Below are positions 51,777 through 60,307 of a DNA stretch of 64,000 nt, piece by piece. The notes under the pieces are model-generated. The model was given only the letters and a program-made list of their open reading frames with translations, ran no database searches and had not been told where the DNA came from. The DNA is from Streptomyces flavotricini (GTDB taxonomy: Bacteria; Actinomycetota; Actinomycetes; Streptomycetales; Streptomycetaceae), in the NCBI RefSeq assembly GCF_020639365.1, contig NZ_JAINUL010000001.1:998458-1062457 (forward strand), written 5' to 3'. The position numbers and the translations under genes were made by a program. Positions within the stretch are counted from its first letter, which is position 1. The number at the start of each line of letters is the position of its first letter.

Positions 51777-54700
51777 TCAGCGGCGGCGTGCGCGGGTGCG
51801 CTTGACCTTCAGGGCCTCGAAGCGCGGTACGTCGCCTTCGCGGACCCGCTGCCAGGCCCGCCGGTAGAGGTCCGCGGCCGGCTCGTCCGGCACGAGAACC
51901 CCGAGCACCGGCCGCCCGCCCTGGGCCAGCCCGTACATCGGCAGCTTCCACAGCTCCACGGGCAGCACCGGCGAGGGCATCTCCGCCCAGCCGCCCGGCA
52001 GGAAGAGCGAACGCCCGGCCCGGGTCCGGGAAGCGGTCACCACCAGTTCGGTGGCGGCCAGCTCGGCGCGCGCGGCCTTCAGGCGGGCCGGCTTCCAGCC
52101 CGTCCAGCGCGCCAGGTTGCGGTCGGTGGGATCGGGCATGGCGAGCAGCGCCAGGTACACGGCGGCCGCGTCCGCGCCCAGGCCGTGCGCCCCGGACACC
52201 TCCGCTACCAGCTCGGGCACCGAGCGGCTCGGGTCCTGCGGCCACCACGTGCCGTCCTTGTCGACGGCGCCGCCGGCCGGCGCACCCGGATCCGCCAGGA
52301 GCTGCGCGAACCGCGGGTCGTGGACGGCCCGCAGCGCCGTCTCCACCGGCGAGGGCAGCTGGTCTTCGCCGCGCAGCGCGGGCAGGTACGGGTCGGAGCC
52401 GGTCGAGTCGAGCAGGGCCGTCCGCAGCGCGGGCTTGGGCCGGTCGTCCGCGGTGGCCATGACGACCGCGCCGTACCGCTCGTAGCCCTCGCCCGTCTCG
52501 GTCGGCGTGCCCGCCGCCTTCCGGAAATCGGGCAGGTTGGTGAAGTGCCCGATGCTGAGCATCAGTTCGGGTGCGGCGAGCCGCTGCCGCACGGCGGTCA
52601 GGGCGGGCGGCAGCGCGGACCGCAGCGGGTCACCCGCGGGCAGCCGGTGGGCGGCCCAGGCCATCAGGGTCAGCGCGCCGGTCAGGACGGTCGAGGTGAA
52701 CGGCTCGGTGGCCGGTTCGCGGGGCTCGACGTGGTCCCCCTTGACCTCCCAGGCGACGTCGACGCTGAGCGCGGGCGACTGGGCCGGGCCGAGGATCGCG
52801 GCCAGCGCCCGGTGCGTGGCCCAGCCGGTGCTCGCGGCGCGCGTGGCCTCGGCGAGCAGCCACTCGGGCACGGGCGTACGACGGCCCACGCGCAGGTTCC
52901 ACTCCTGCGCGGCGGCGGCCACGTCCGGGCCGTCGGTCCACAGCCGCGCCGGGTCGGCGGGCAGCAGTGCGCCGACGACCGCGCGCCGCACCTCGGGGTC
53001 GAGGCTCTTGAGCTCGCTCCGGGCGTGCTTGGCGTCGGCCGCCTTGACGCCCAGGGCGGTGCGCAGTTCGGCCGGCAGGAAGTGGTGCTCGTAGCTGTCG
53101 ATGTTCGGCAGCCCGGCCAGGAGCAGCCGCGCGAGCGTGCCCGACACCCCGGTGAGGCGGGCGAACTCCTCGGCGGCTTCGGGCAGGAACGGCGCCGCCC
53201 CGCGCTCGGCGGCCGCGGCCAGGAAGGCCGCGAGCCAGCCGGGTCCGCGCTCGCGGTCGCCGAGCGGGGCGTCGCCCCGCACGGTGTAGGGGCCGGGCAC
53301 GGCGAAGCGGCCGGCCGGGTCGTACAGCAGCGCCCCGAACTCGTGCCCGTCGGCCACGGACGCGCAGTGCTCGGTGAGGCCGAGGACGGCTCCACCGCCC
53401 AGCGGGAGCAGGCTGCGGTGCGAGGTGTTGCGCTCGATGCCGTCGGGGGTGCGCAGGTGGCGCTGGTCGAGGTGGACCAGGACCCGGCGCCAGCGGTCGG
53501 CGGAGCCCTCGGCGGAGTCCAGCCCGAGGGCGTCCACCTGGCCGAGCACCGTGCACAGGGCGGCCCGCTGCTCGTCGGTGGTCCCGATGGCGGCGGCCCG
53601 GTACGCGATGGCCGCGGGCCGGTCCAGCAGCGGTGTGAACGGGAGGGCGGAGTACGGCAGGGCGGGCAGGTCGAAGTGGAGTCGGCCGGGCACCCCGGTG
53701 GCTTCGGTGTCGGCGGCCGCCCGGGCCAGCCCGCCCAGGTAGCGGTACAGGGCGTCGGTCTGGGCGCCCCAGCGGTAGTAGCCGGTGCCGACGAGCCCGT
53801 GCAGCGCGTCGGCGATCAGTTCGTCGGTGGGGCCTTCGGGCCGCCCGTCGGCCGCTCCCGAGTCGGGGTCGAGCCGGGCCGCTACCCCGTCCAGCGCCTC
53901 CTGCTGGGTGAGGGCGAAGCGCAGCACCTCGACGATGCCCCCGATCAGCTGCGGGGCGGTGACCTGCGGCAGCGCCGCGCGCACCAGGTCGGGCAGGTCG
54001 GTGGCCGCCTCGGCGGCGGCGGCCGCCTTGAGCAGGGCGCCGACCGTCGCGCCGTCGGCCGCGCGCAGTGCGGCCGAGGCCTGCGGGTCGCGCGGGCGCA
54101 GCGCGTACCAGAAGGGCAGCGGCGGAAGTTCGACGCTGCCGGTGGCGAAGGCGGCGGTGCGGTAGTCGCTGCGGGACTGGGCGGTGACCACGCCGTCCGG
54201 GTCGCTGATGCTGAGCTCGCGCCACCGGTGGGTCAGCGCGCGGGGCCGCTCGTCGCCGGGGAAGGTGAGCGCCGCGACGGGCATCTCGGCGCCCTCGGGC
54301 ACGCCGACCCTGCGGCCGCCGGTGTCGGAGCCCTCCCAGCCCCCGCCGGGGACGTGTACGACGCGCCAGCCGAGCAGGCCGTCCGCGGGCGCGCCGAGGA
54401 CCGAGCCCTCGACGGCGGGCGCGGGCCGCAGCCAGCAGGACTGGGCGGGCACGGTGTTGCCGTTCCCGGGGTGCTCGCGCAGGGTGTCGGCGAGGAAGCC
54501 GGGCACGGAGAACCGGCCGAGGGCTCCGCCCGCGGGGTCGTACTCGCGCCAGCCGCCCTCGTGTTCCTGGTCGCGGTGCTGCCACACCCAGTACGAGGTC
54601 CCGTCGGACAGCAGCCGCCGCTCGCCGGGCAGTTTGGTGTCCCCGGCGTGCAGGACCCCGCCGCCGGTGGTGCGGCCGCCGCCGGGCAGGGGCAGGCTGA

Positions 54701-56735
54701 TCTCCTCGGAGCGCAGGTTCCAGTAACCGCCGTCGATGTCGACGGTGAAGACGTTGCCGGGGGCGGTGTGCCAGTAGCCTTCGACGCCCCCGGAGCCGTA
54801 GTGGGCCCAGAAGACGAGCAGTTCGCCGTCGACGTAGTGGAATCCGTACCGGCGCGCGTTGCTGCTCGCCGCCCGCAGGTCGTGGGTGAGCACGGTGGAG
54901 TCGGCGTCGATGACGCGGACCTGGGTGGAGTTGGCGACGATCAGGTACGGCCAGGCCTCGACGACGGTCAGCCCGTTCCCGCCGCCCTGGCCGCCGGGCG
55001 TCATTTCGGCGATCGCGCTCTCCCAGGCGGGCCAGGAGAGTTCCTCGAAGAGGCCGGCGCGCAGGGTGCGGGCGAGGGTCTCGCCGAGGTCGGCGGCGGC
55101 GGCGAGGGCCACCTCCTCGCGGGCGAGTTCGAGCGCCTCGGCGGGCAGCCAGGTCAGCCGGCGGACGGCGTCGGGCAGGCCGGGCAGGCCGGCGGCCGTG
55201 GAGGCACGGGCCACCTCGTGCATCCACTCGGTGAGCATCGGGCGGCCGCCGGGCGAGGCGGCGAGCAGCCGCATGACCTCCACCGCGTGGGCGTCACCGC
55301 CCAGGCCGTACGCGGCGCGCCGGAAGGAGGGCCGGAAGCGCTGGTCGGCGGCGATGGCGAGCAGGTCCCGCCGCTGGTCGCGGCGCGCCCAGTCGGCCAG
55401 GTTCAGCCGGTCGTGGCGCCGGCGCGAGCCGGAGTCGGGCTCGGGGTCGGTGATCGGGACGTCCAGGGAGAGCAGCAGGTCCAGCAGGTCGGCGTCCTCG
55501 ACGCCCACCTTCAGGCCGGCTTCGCGGCCGGGCTCGGCGAGTTCGGCGCGCAGCCGGTCGGCGGCGCGGGCGACGAGGTCGAGCAGGGCGGGCAGGGTGG
55601 GGCGCGGGCCCCATCCGGTGTGCCGGGCGGCGTGGAAGCGCTCCAGCCAGCCGCCGGCGCCGTCGGAGCAGCGCTGCTCGGCGGGCAGGTCGGCGCGGAC
55701 CAGCCCGTCGGTGGCGCCGGATTCCTCCAGCAGGCCCAGCCACAGCGCGGGGAGCTCGCCGTCCCCGCCGCCGGGCGGCATCAGACCGAGCAGGGTGCCC
55801 CGTACGGACGGCACGCGGCGGGCCAGCGCGACGAGCGCGGCGCGGTGCGCCTTCCACCAGCCGTACGCGGCGCGCAGGGTGGCAGGCAGCGGGAGCAGCT
55901 CGGCGAGGTAGTCCTGCTCGGCCTCGGTGCCGGTGAGGCCGGCGGCACGGGCGAGGCGGCGCAGTTCGGTCGCGGCCTGCGCGGAGGGCGGCAGTCCGCC
56001 CGCGGTGCGGCGCACGCACAGCCGGCGGAAGCGCTCGTGGGCCTCGGCGGGGCTGACGCGGGCGGACAGCTCCTTGGCGTAGCCGGTGAGCACCTTCACC
56101 GGGAGGGCGCCGGCCAGGGCGAATTCGAGGAAGACGCCGTCGAGGCGGTCCTCGTCGACGGGGAGGCCGTGCTGCGCCTCGCTGGTCCGGGCCCGGCCGA
56201 ACAGCTGGGCGGCGTACGTGGTGTTCTCGACGGCGAGGAAGACGCGGGCGGCCTGCTCGTAGAAGACGGGCAGGAAGTGCGGGACGGCAGCGCCGAGTCG
56301 GCCGGCCAGTTCGTGGCAGGCGTCGAGGGCGGCCTTGGGCTTGGTCTTGGCCGTACGGGCGAGCCGGTCGAGTTCGGGGACCACCGCGAGGGCGTGGTGT
56401 CCGTCCTGCGGATGGTGGACGAGGACCCACTCGGGGAAGCCGAGGGCCTGGCGCTGGCCGAGGCCGACCACGGGCGGCGCGCCCTCTTCCTCGTCGAGCA
56501 CGAGTCCCAGGAAGCCGGCGGCGAGGTCCTCGGCCGGGCCCAGTTCGGCGGCGGCGAGCCGGACGACGACGCGGCCGTCGGGGAGGGCGGCGTGGCGGTA
56601 GGTGCGTGCGGTCAGGTCGACCGCCGAGGGTCCCGCGCCCTCGGTGCCGTTGGGCAGCACGGCGCCGGCCTTGAGCAGCAGTTCGGCTTCGGCCTCGGCG
56701 CCGGTCGTTGCCGTGGTGCCGGTGGTGGTGCTCAT
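51777..56735 (-). CDS. Very large uncharacterised protein (1,652 residues) of the MoxR-vWA locus
   Basis: A 1,652-residue soluble protein without signal peptide or membrane segments. I do not recognise a domain with certainty. Residues about 1-540 are helical and repeat-like, with many Leu/Ala-rich pairs. About 545-830 hold beta strands that look like propeller blades (VEAWPYLIVANSTQVRVIDADS, YGFHYVDGELLVFWAHYG, GNVFTVDIDGGYWNLRSEEI, SYWVWQH). The remainder is helical again and ends in a basic tail (RFEALKVKRTRARRR). Its ATG overlaps the DUF4132 stop (ATGA), so the two are coupled. Its place beside MoxR and vWA genes suggests a scaffold or effector of the same system. Confidence 0.7.
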   Translation of the reverse strand: MSTTTGTTATTGAEAEAELLLKAGAVLPNGTEGAGPSAVDLTARTYRHAALPDGRVVVRLAAAELGPAEDLAAGFLGLVLDEEEGAPPVVGLGQRQALGFPEWVLVHHPQDGHHALAVVPELDRLARTAKTKPKAALDACHELAGRLGAAVPHFLPVFYEQAARVFLAVENTTYAAQLFGRARTSEAQHGLPVDEDRLDGVFLEFALAGALPVKVLTGYAKELSARVSPAEAHERFRRLCVRRTAGGLPPSAQAATELRRLARAAGLTGTEAEQDYLAELLPLPATLRAAYGWWKAHRAALVALARRVPSVRGTLLGLMPPGGGDGELPALWLGLLEESGATDGLVRADLPAEQRCSDGAGGWLERFHAARHTGWGPRPTLPALLDLVARAADRLRAELAEPGREAGLKVGVEDADLLDLLLSLDVPITDPEPDSGSRRRHDRLNLADWARRDQRRDLLAIAADQRFRPSFRRAAYGLGGDAHAVEVMRLLAASPGGRPMLTEWMHEVARASTAAGLPGLPDAVRRLTWLPAEALELAREEVALAAAADLGETLARTLRAGLFEELSWPAWESAIAEMTPGGQGGGNGLTVVEAWPYLIVANSTQVRVIDADSTVLTHDLRAASSNARRYGFHYVDGELLVFWAHYGSGGVEGYWHTAPGNVFTVDIDGGYWNLRSEEISLPLPGGGRTTGGGVLHAGDTKLPGERRLLSDGTSYWVWQHRDQEHEGGWREYDPAGGALGRFSVPGFLADTLREHPGNGNTVPAQSCWLRPAPAVEGSVLGAPADGLLGWRVVHVPGGGWEGSDTGGRRVGVPEGAEMPVAALTFPGDERPRALTHRWRELSISDPDGVVTAQSRSDYRTAAFATGSVELPPLPFWYALRPRDPQASAALRAADGATVGALLKAAAAAEAATDLPDLVRAALPQVTAPQLIGGIVEVLRFALTQQEALDGVAARLDPDSGAADGRPEGPTDELIADALHGLVGTGYYRWGAQTDALYRYLGGLARAAADTEATGVPGRLHFDLPALPYSALPFTPLLDRPAAIAYRAAAIGTTDEQRAALCTVLGQVDALGLDSAEGSADRWRRVLVHLDQRHLRTPDGIERNTSHRSLLPLGGGAVLGLTEHCASVADGHEFGALLYDPAGRFAVPGPYTVRGDAPLGDRERGPGWLAAFLAAAAERGAAPFLPEAAEEFARLTGVSGTLARLLLAGLPNIDSYEHHFLPAELRTALGVKAADAKHARSELKSLDPEVRRAVVGALLPADPARLWTDGPDVAAAAQEWNLRVGRRTPVPEWLLAEATRAASTGWATHRALAAILGPAQSPALSVDVAWEVKGDHVEPREPATEPFTSTVLTGALTLMAWAAHRLPAGDPLRSALPPALTAVRQRLAAPELMLSIGHFTNLPDFRKAAGTPTETGEGYERYGAVVMATADDRPKPALRTALLDSTGSDPYLPALRGEDQLPSPVETALRAVHDPRFAQLLADPGAPAGGAVDKDGTWWPQDPSRSVPELVAEVSGAHGLGADAAAVYLALLAMPDPTDRNLARWTGWKPARLKAARAELAATELVVTASRTRAGRSLFLPGGWAEMPSPVLPVELWKLPMYGLAQGGRPVLGVLVPDEPAADLYRRAWQRVREGDVPRFEALKVKRTRARRR

Positions 56736-57601
56736 CGCGCGTCCCCGCCCTCTTCGATCTTGCGCCCGGCGTACAGCGCCGCGGCCATCCGCATGCCCTC
56801 GGACCAGGCGACCGGTCCGACCTCCGTCAGGCGCACCGCCCGGCCGTTCTCGTCGTGCCAGCTCAGTGCGCCGGTGCTCGTCTCGTCCTCGTAGTACGGC
56901 TCGCCGATCCAGACGGCCGCCTCCGTGCTCCGGCCGGTGTCGCGGACCTTGCAGGTCGCGTAGCCGCCGGAGACCCGGTAGCCGAGGCCCGTCGCCCGTG
57001 CGGCCAGGCCGAACCGGCTCGCGAAGACCCCGCCCGCGTAGTCCCGCACCTCGGTGGCGGTGGCCGCCAGGCCCTCGGGCTTCTCCCAGGTCGGCCGGTG
57101 GATCTGCTCGACGCGCTGCACGATGCCGAGTTCGGCCGCGAAGTCCCGTACGTCGTCCAGGTCGGGCAGCAGCACCGGGTGCGGCAGGGTCACCGTGCGC
57201 GGGGAGAGCCGTACGGTCTCCCCGTCGAGATTGACCACCTTCAGCTCGCCGGCCGCGGTCGCGTCCCGCAGGAAGCCCACCTCGTCCGGGTCGTCTCCGA
57301 CGACGGCCGTGTCGCGCAGCGCGCTCTGCCAGGCCTCGTCGGGCCAGACCCGGGCGAGCAGCGCCGTCGGCACGGGCAGCGAGGACACCATCCAGGTGTC
57401 CACCTGGGCGATGCAGGCGGCCTCGTGCCGGTCCAGCCATTCGGCGAGCCGGCGCAGCCGGTCCACCTCGGGATGGTCGCGCAGGGCCTTCGGCAGCGTC
57501 TTCAACTGCCGCCCCGCCGTGCGGCCGGTGGCGGAACGCGCCGCCACCTTCCCTTCCACCAGGGCGATCTCGTACCCCTCGCCCGCTGCCAGCCATGCCA
57601 T
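56732..57601 (-). CDS. DUF4132 protein
   Basis: A 289-residue soluble protein matching DUF4132: LAEWLDRHEAACIAQVDTWMV, HPVLLPDLDDVRDFAAELGIVQ and GLGYRVSGGYATCKVRDTG are the recognisable parts. In E. coli DUF4132 occurs in MolR-like proteins of the yeh region, fused to a WGR domain; no WGR is seen here and the protein is short. It is the first gene of the locus and overlaps the large-protein gene. The ATG at 57601 follows GGAGGGG at about 9 nt; the frame is open further upstream, so a longer N-terminus cannot be ruled out. Confidence 0.72.
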   Translation of the reverse strand: MAWLAAGEGYEIALVEGKVAARSATGRTAGRQLKTLPKALRDHPEVDRLRRLAEWLDRHEAACIAQVDTWMVSSLPVPTALLARVWPDEAWQSALRDTAVVGDDPDEVGFLRDATAAGELKVVNLDGETVRLSPRTVTLPHPVLLPDLDDVRDFAAELGIVQRVEQIHRPTWEKPEGLAATATEVRDYAGGVFASRFGLAARATGLGYRVSGGYATCKVRDTGRSTEAAVWIGEPYYEDETSTGALSWHDENGRAVRLTEVGPVAWSEGMRMAAALYAGRKIEEGGDAR

Positions 57602-57652
57602 CAGTACGTGCCCCTCCGACTGCCCGAAATCCCGGATGCGCGCAGCGTCGAC

Positions 57653-57673
57653 CAGGGGGACGAATCCCCCCTG
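57653..57673 (-). promoter_or_regulatory. Hairpin in the leader of the DUF4132 gene
   Basis: CAGGGGG and CCCCCTG form a perfect 7-bp stem with a 7-nt loop about 52 nt before the start codon. TAGTCT on the minus strand (about 57698-57693) could be the -10. The hairpin may modulate the locus. Confidence 0.35.
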
Positions 57674-57874
57674 AGCTGCGGTATGTCGGGAGACTAGCGA
57701 GAGCCACTGACAACGCCCGCCGAGGGGCCCCGCTCGGCGGCCGCCCGGGCGGCCCGCACGGCGCCCGGCTCGACGGCGGCGTGTCCCGTGCGGGTGGGTC
57801 GTCCGGTTGAATGTCCGGTTCTGGGTAGTCTTTCCGCGACAGCGTGCGGTGCGGGACCGGCTCGGGGTGGGTTC

Positions 57875-58600
57875 ATGGGACGTCAGATACGTGTACGGGG
57901 TGCGGTCCTGGCGGCGACGGTGCTGCTGGCCGTGGCCGGGTGCTCGGGTACCGGCGCCGCGCCGGGCAAGGACGCGAAGCCCCCGGCTGCCGGCACCTCG
58001 CCCTCCGCTCCCGGCGGCGGGGACGCCAAACCGGCCGCGGGGGACGTGCTGCCCGGCATGGTCGGCGTCGCGGCTGCCCGTACCCAGCTGGCCGCGCTGA
58101 AGGTCGCGCAGCCCGGGACCATGGCCGGCTACAGCCGGGCCAAGTTCACGCACTGGGCCGAGCAGGGCAACAAGTGCGACACCCGCGAGGTCGTCCTCAA
58201 GCGGGACGGCACGGACGTGAAGCAGGACTCCGAGTGCAAGGCGGTCTCCGGCACCTGGAAGAGCCTGTACGACGGGGTCGTGGTCACCGAGGCGTCCAAG
58301 ATGGACATCGACCACATCGTGCCGCTCGCCGAGGGCTGGCGCTCGGGCGCGGCCGGTTGGGACGCGGCGCGGCGCAAGGCCTTCGCGAACGACCTGACCC
58401 ACCCTCAGCTGCTGTCGGTGACGGCGGCCACGAACCGTTCGAAGGGCGACCAGAGCCCCGACCTGTGGCAGCCGCCGGACAAGGCGAGCTGGTGCCAGTA
58501 CGGGCGGGCCTGGACCACCGTGAAATCCACCTACGGCCTGACCGTGACGGAAGCGGAGAAGAAGATGCTCGGGACGATGCTGGACAGCTGCGCGGCATGA
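57875..58600 (+). CDS. Secreted HNH nuclease lipoprotein (DUF1524)
   Basis: A 241-residue lipoprotein. The lipobox is AVAGCSG (Cys23); a Pro/Ala/Gly linker runs to about 58. The C-terminal HNH domain carries MDIDHIVPLAEGW (Asp145, His146), AFANDLTHPQLLSVTAATNRSKGD (Asn171, Asn186) and DLWQPP, the layout of DUF1524/GmrSD-type nucleases. Cys100 and Cys120 may form a disulphide. It probably cleaves DNA outside the cell for nutrition or defence. It is divergent from the DUF4132 gene. The ATG at 57875 leads directly into the signal peptide. The upstream gap 57602-57874 holds both promoters. Confidence 0.87.
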   Translation: MGRQIRVRGAVLAATVLLAVAGCSGTGAAPGKDAKPPAAGTSPSAPGGGDAKPAAGDVLPGMVGVAAARTQLAALKVAQPGTMAGYSRAKFTHWAEQGNKCDTREVVLKRDGTDVKQDSECKAVSGTWKSLYDGVVVTEASKMDIDHIVPLAEGWRSGAAGWDAARRKAFANDLTHPQLLSVTAATNRSKGDQSPDLWQPPDKASWCQYGRAWTTVKSTYGLTVTEAEKKMLGTMLDSCAA

Positions 58601-58911
58601 CCGGACGACAGCAGGGCGGCGGACGGCAGCAGTGGTGCGACGAGGTCCTGGCCGGGCCCGGCGGGGCGATGACGGACGAGGTCGGCGTCATCACGGGCCC
58701 GCTGACCCTGCGTACGACGGCGCTCCCGGACGGCCGCCTGGTCCGGATCGAGGTGCAGTACAAGGACGCGGAGGAGTGGTACGCGCTGACGGGCAGCCCG
58801 GTCCCGCACCACGGGGACCCGGCGGCCGTCCACGCCGCCGCCCTCGCCGCGGTCCGTAGCGGCCACGCCGCCGAAGCCCCGGTCCCGCCGGCGGGCCCGG
58901 CCCCGGCCTGA
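58597..58911 (+). CDS. Small protein of unknown function
   Basis: A 104-residue protein with a Gln/Gly-rich N-terminus and a compact core EVGVITGPLTLRTTALPDGRLVRIEVQYKDAEEWYALTG followed by a Pro-rich tail. Its ATG overlaps the nuclease stop (ATGA), so it is co-translated. It could be an immunity or accessory partner of the nuclease, but no evidence beyond position exists. Confidence 0.55.
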   Translation: MTGRQQGGGRQQWCDEVLAGPGGAMTDEVGVITGPLTLRTTALPDGRLVRIEVQYKDAEEWYALTGSPVPHHGDPAAVHAAALAAVRSGHAAEAPVPPAGPAPA

Positions 58912-58945
58912 CCCACTGCTGCGCGCCCGGCCGGCGATCAGCATC

Positions 58946-59602
58946 ATGATCCCCATGACACCGATATCCGCACCGACACCGATCACGGCCATGGACCTCA
59001 CCGGCTTCACCGAGCGTGAGCAGGGGGTCTGGACCGACGATAAGGGCCTGGTCCTCTCGGTCCACTTCTTCCCGCTGGTCCCGGACCTGCCGGCGGCGCT
59101 GGAGGAGACCGACCGGCTCCGGCACGGCCTCGCCCGGTCCGTGGCCCGGGCGGGCGGAGGGCTGATCGAGGCCGTGCCGGGCGAGGTGGACTCCGTCCCG
59201 GCCGTACGGCAACTGGTCAAGATCCGACGGCCGGGCACCGAGCACGGGCTGGTGTTCCTCGCCTCCTGGACCGTGCCGAGGGCGGGCTGCAGCACGGTGA
59301 TCAAGGTGCAGGCGGGCGAGCAGGGCACGACCGGGATGCGGGAGGCCGTGGTCGGCGCCCGGGTGGGCCACGAGGACTACTTCCGCCCGCATCCGTACGG
59401 GCCGGACGTATCGGGCGGTCTGCCGTACCACGTCGCCGACCTCGAGGAGTGGGACGCGGAGTTCCCCGGGCACCCGCTGACGCTGGTCCGCGGCGCGCTG
59501 CGGCGGATCGCCCCGACGGTGGCCTTCGACGAGCGCTTCAAGGCCCTCCCGCCGTTCGGCCCGCCGGCCGCACCAAGGCGCCGCTGGTTCCGCCGGCCCT
59601 GA
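58946..59602 (+). CDS. Protein of unknown function
   Basis: A 218-residue soluble protein: TGFTEREQGVWTDDKGLVLSVHFFPLVPDLPAALEE, VRQLVKIRRPGTEHGLVFLASWTVPRAGCSTVIKVQAGEQGTTGMREAVV and HPYGPDVSGGLPYHVADLEEWDAEFPGHPLTLVRGALRRI. The middle portion has alternating strands like a small beta-sandwich. I do not recognise a family. A second ATG at 58955 is an equally likely start. It lies 34 bp after the small protein gene and may belong to the same operon. Confidence 0.6.
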   Translation: MIPMTPISAPTPITAMDLTGFTEREQGVWTDDKGLVLSVHFFPLVPDLPAALEETDRLRHGLARSVARAGGGLIEAVPGEVDSVPAVRQLVKIRRPGTEHGLVFLASWTVPRAGCSTVIKVQAGEQGTTGMREAVVGARVGHEDYFRPHPYGPDVSGGLPYHVADLEEWDAEFPGHPLTLVRGALRRIAPTVAFDERFKALPPFGPPAAPRRRWFRRP

Positions 59603-59640
59603 TCGGCGGGTCCGGCCGGCAGCCGGCCCTGATCCGCCGA
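59603..59640. terminator. Nested hairpin between convergent genes
   Basis: TCGGCGG (59603-59609) pairs with CCGCCGA (59634-59640) around an inner perfect 7-bp stem GGCCGGC/GCCGGCC (59614-59628). Confidence 0.5.
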
Positions 59641-59684
59641 CCCTGATCCGCCGCGCTCCGGCCGCCGCGGACGGGGTCCTCGGG

Positions 59685-60218
59685 TCAGGCCTCGTATTCC
59701 GTGAGGTCGATGCTGTGGAGCTGGAGCAGGTGGCCGTGCTCGGGGTCCGTCGTGTCGAGGTCCAGCACCATGCCGAGCTTGCGGATCACGTTCTCGGACT
59801 CCTCGTGGCCCGACCGGTTCACCGCGATCACCCGGTCGAGGCCGCGGTCCTGGAGGGCGAACTCCAAGGTGGCCTGGGCCGCCTCGGAGGCGTAGCCCTG
59901 GCCCCAGTACGGCCTTCCGAGCCGCCAGCTGACCGCGACGAAGTCCCGCGCCTCCGGCGGGGACTGCGCCACGGTCAGGCCGACCGAACCGATCAGCTCG
60001 CCCGAAGCCAGCAGCTCGACGGCGAAGAGGCCGAAGCCCTCCTCGTCCCACTCCTCCTCCCACCGCTCGATCTCCTCGGCGGTCTCCTCCAGGTCGAGGG
60101 TGGAGCCGTCGCCGATCCAGCGCATGACGTCCGGGTCGGCGTTGATCTCCGACAGGGGGACGAGGTCGTCGTCGGTCCAGCGGCGCAGGAGCAGGCGGGG
60201 GGTGCGGATCTCGGTCAT
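59685..60218 (-). CDS. GNAT-family N-acetyltransferase
   Basis: A 177-residue acetyltransferase of the RimJ/RimL class. It starts MTEIRTPRLLLRRWTDDDLVPLSEINADPDVMRWIG; the acetyl-CoA motif A segment reads VSWRLGRPYWGQGYASEAAQATLEFA (Gln/Arg-x-x-Gly pattern), followed by VIAVNRSGHEESENVIRKLGM. It should acetylate a protein N-terminus, an amine or an antibiotic; the substrate is unknown. The ATG at 60218 is chosen since family members start immediately before the first strand. Confidence 0.9.
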   Translation of the reverse strand: MTEIRTPRLLLRRWTDDDLVPLSEINADPDVMRWIGDGSTLDLEETAEEIERWEEEWDEEGFGLFAVELLASGELIGSVGLTVAQSPPEARDFVAVSWRLGRPYWGQGYASEAAQATLEFALQDRGLDRVIAVNRSGHEESENVIRKLGMVLDLDTTDPEHGHLLQLHSIDLTEYEA

Positions 60219-60307
60219 GCCCCCATCCTGCCGAACACCGCCGACCAGCGGTAATCGGGCCCGCCCGGGCGGCCGCCGCGGACCCGCTCGTCGTTGCCGG
60301 CCCCCGG

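Noticed and set aside
50589..56894. A 2,101-codon open frame on the plus strand
   Set aside because: It is the antisense shadow of the large-protein and MoxR genes, with the Gly/Gln/Val/Arg-rich composition expected of GC-rich antisense frames.
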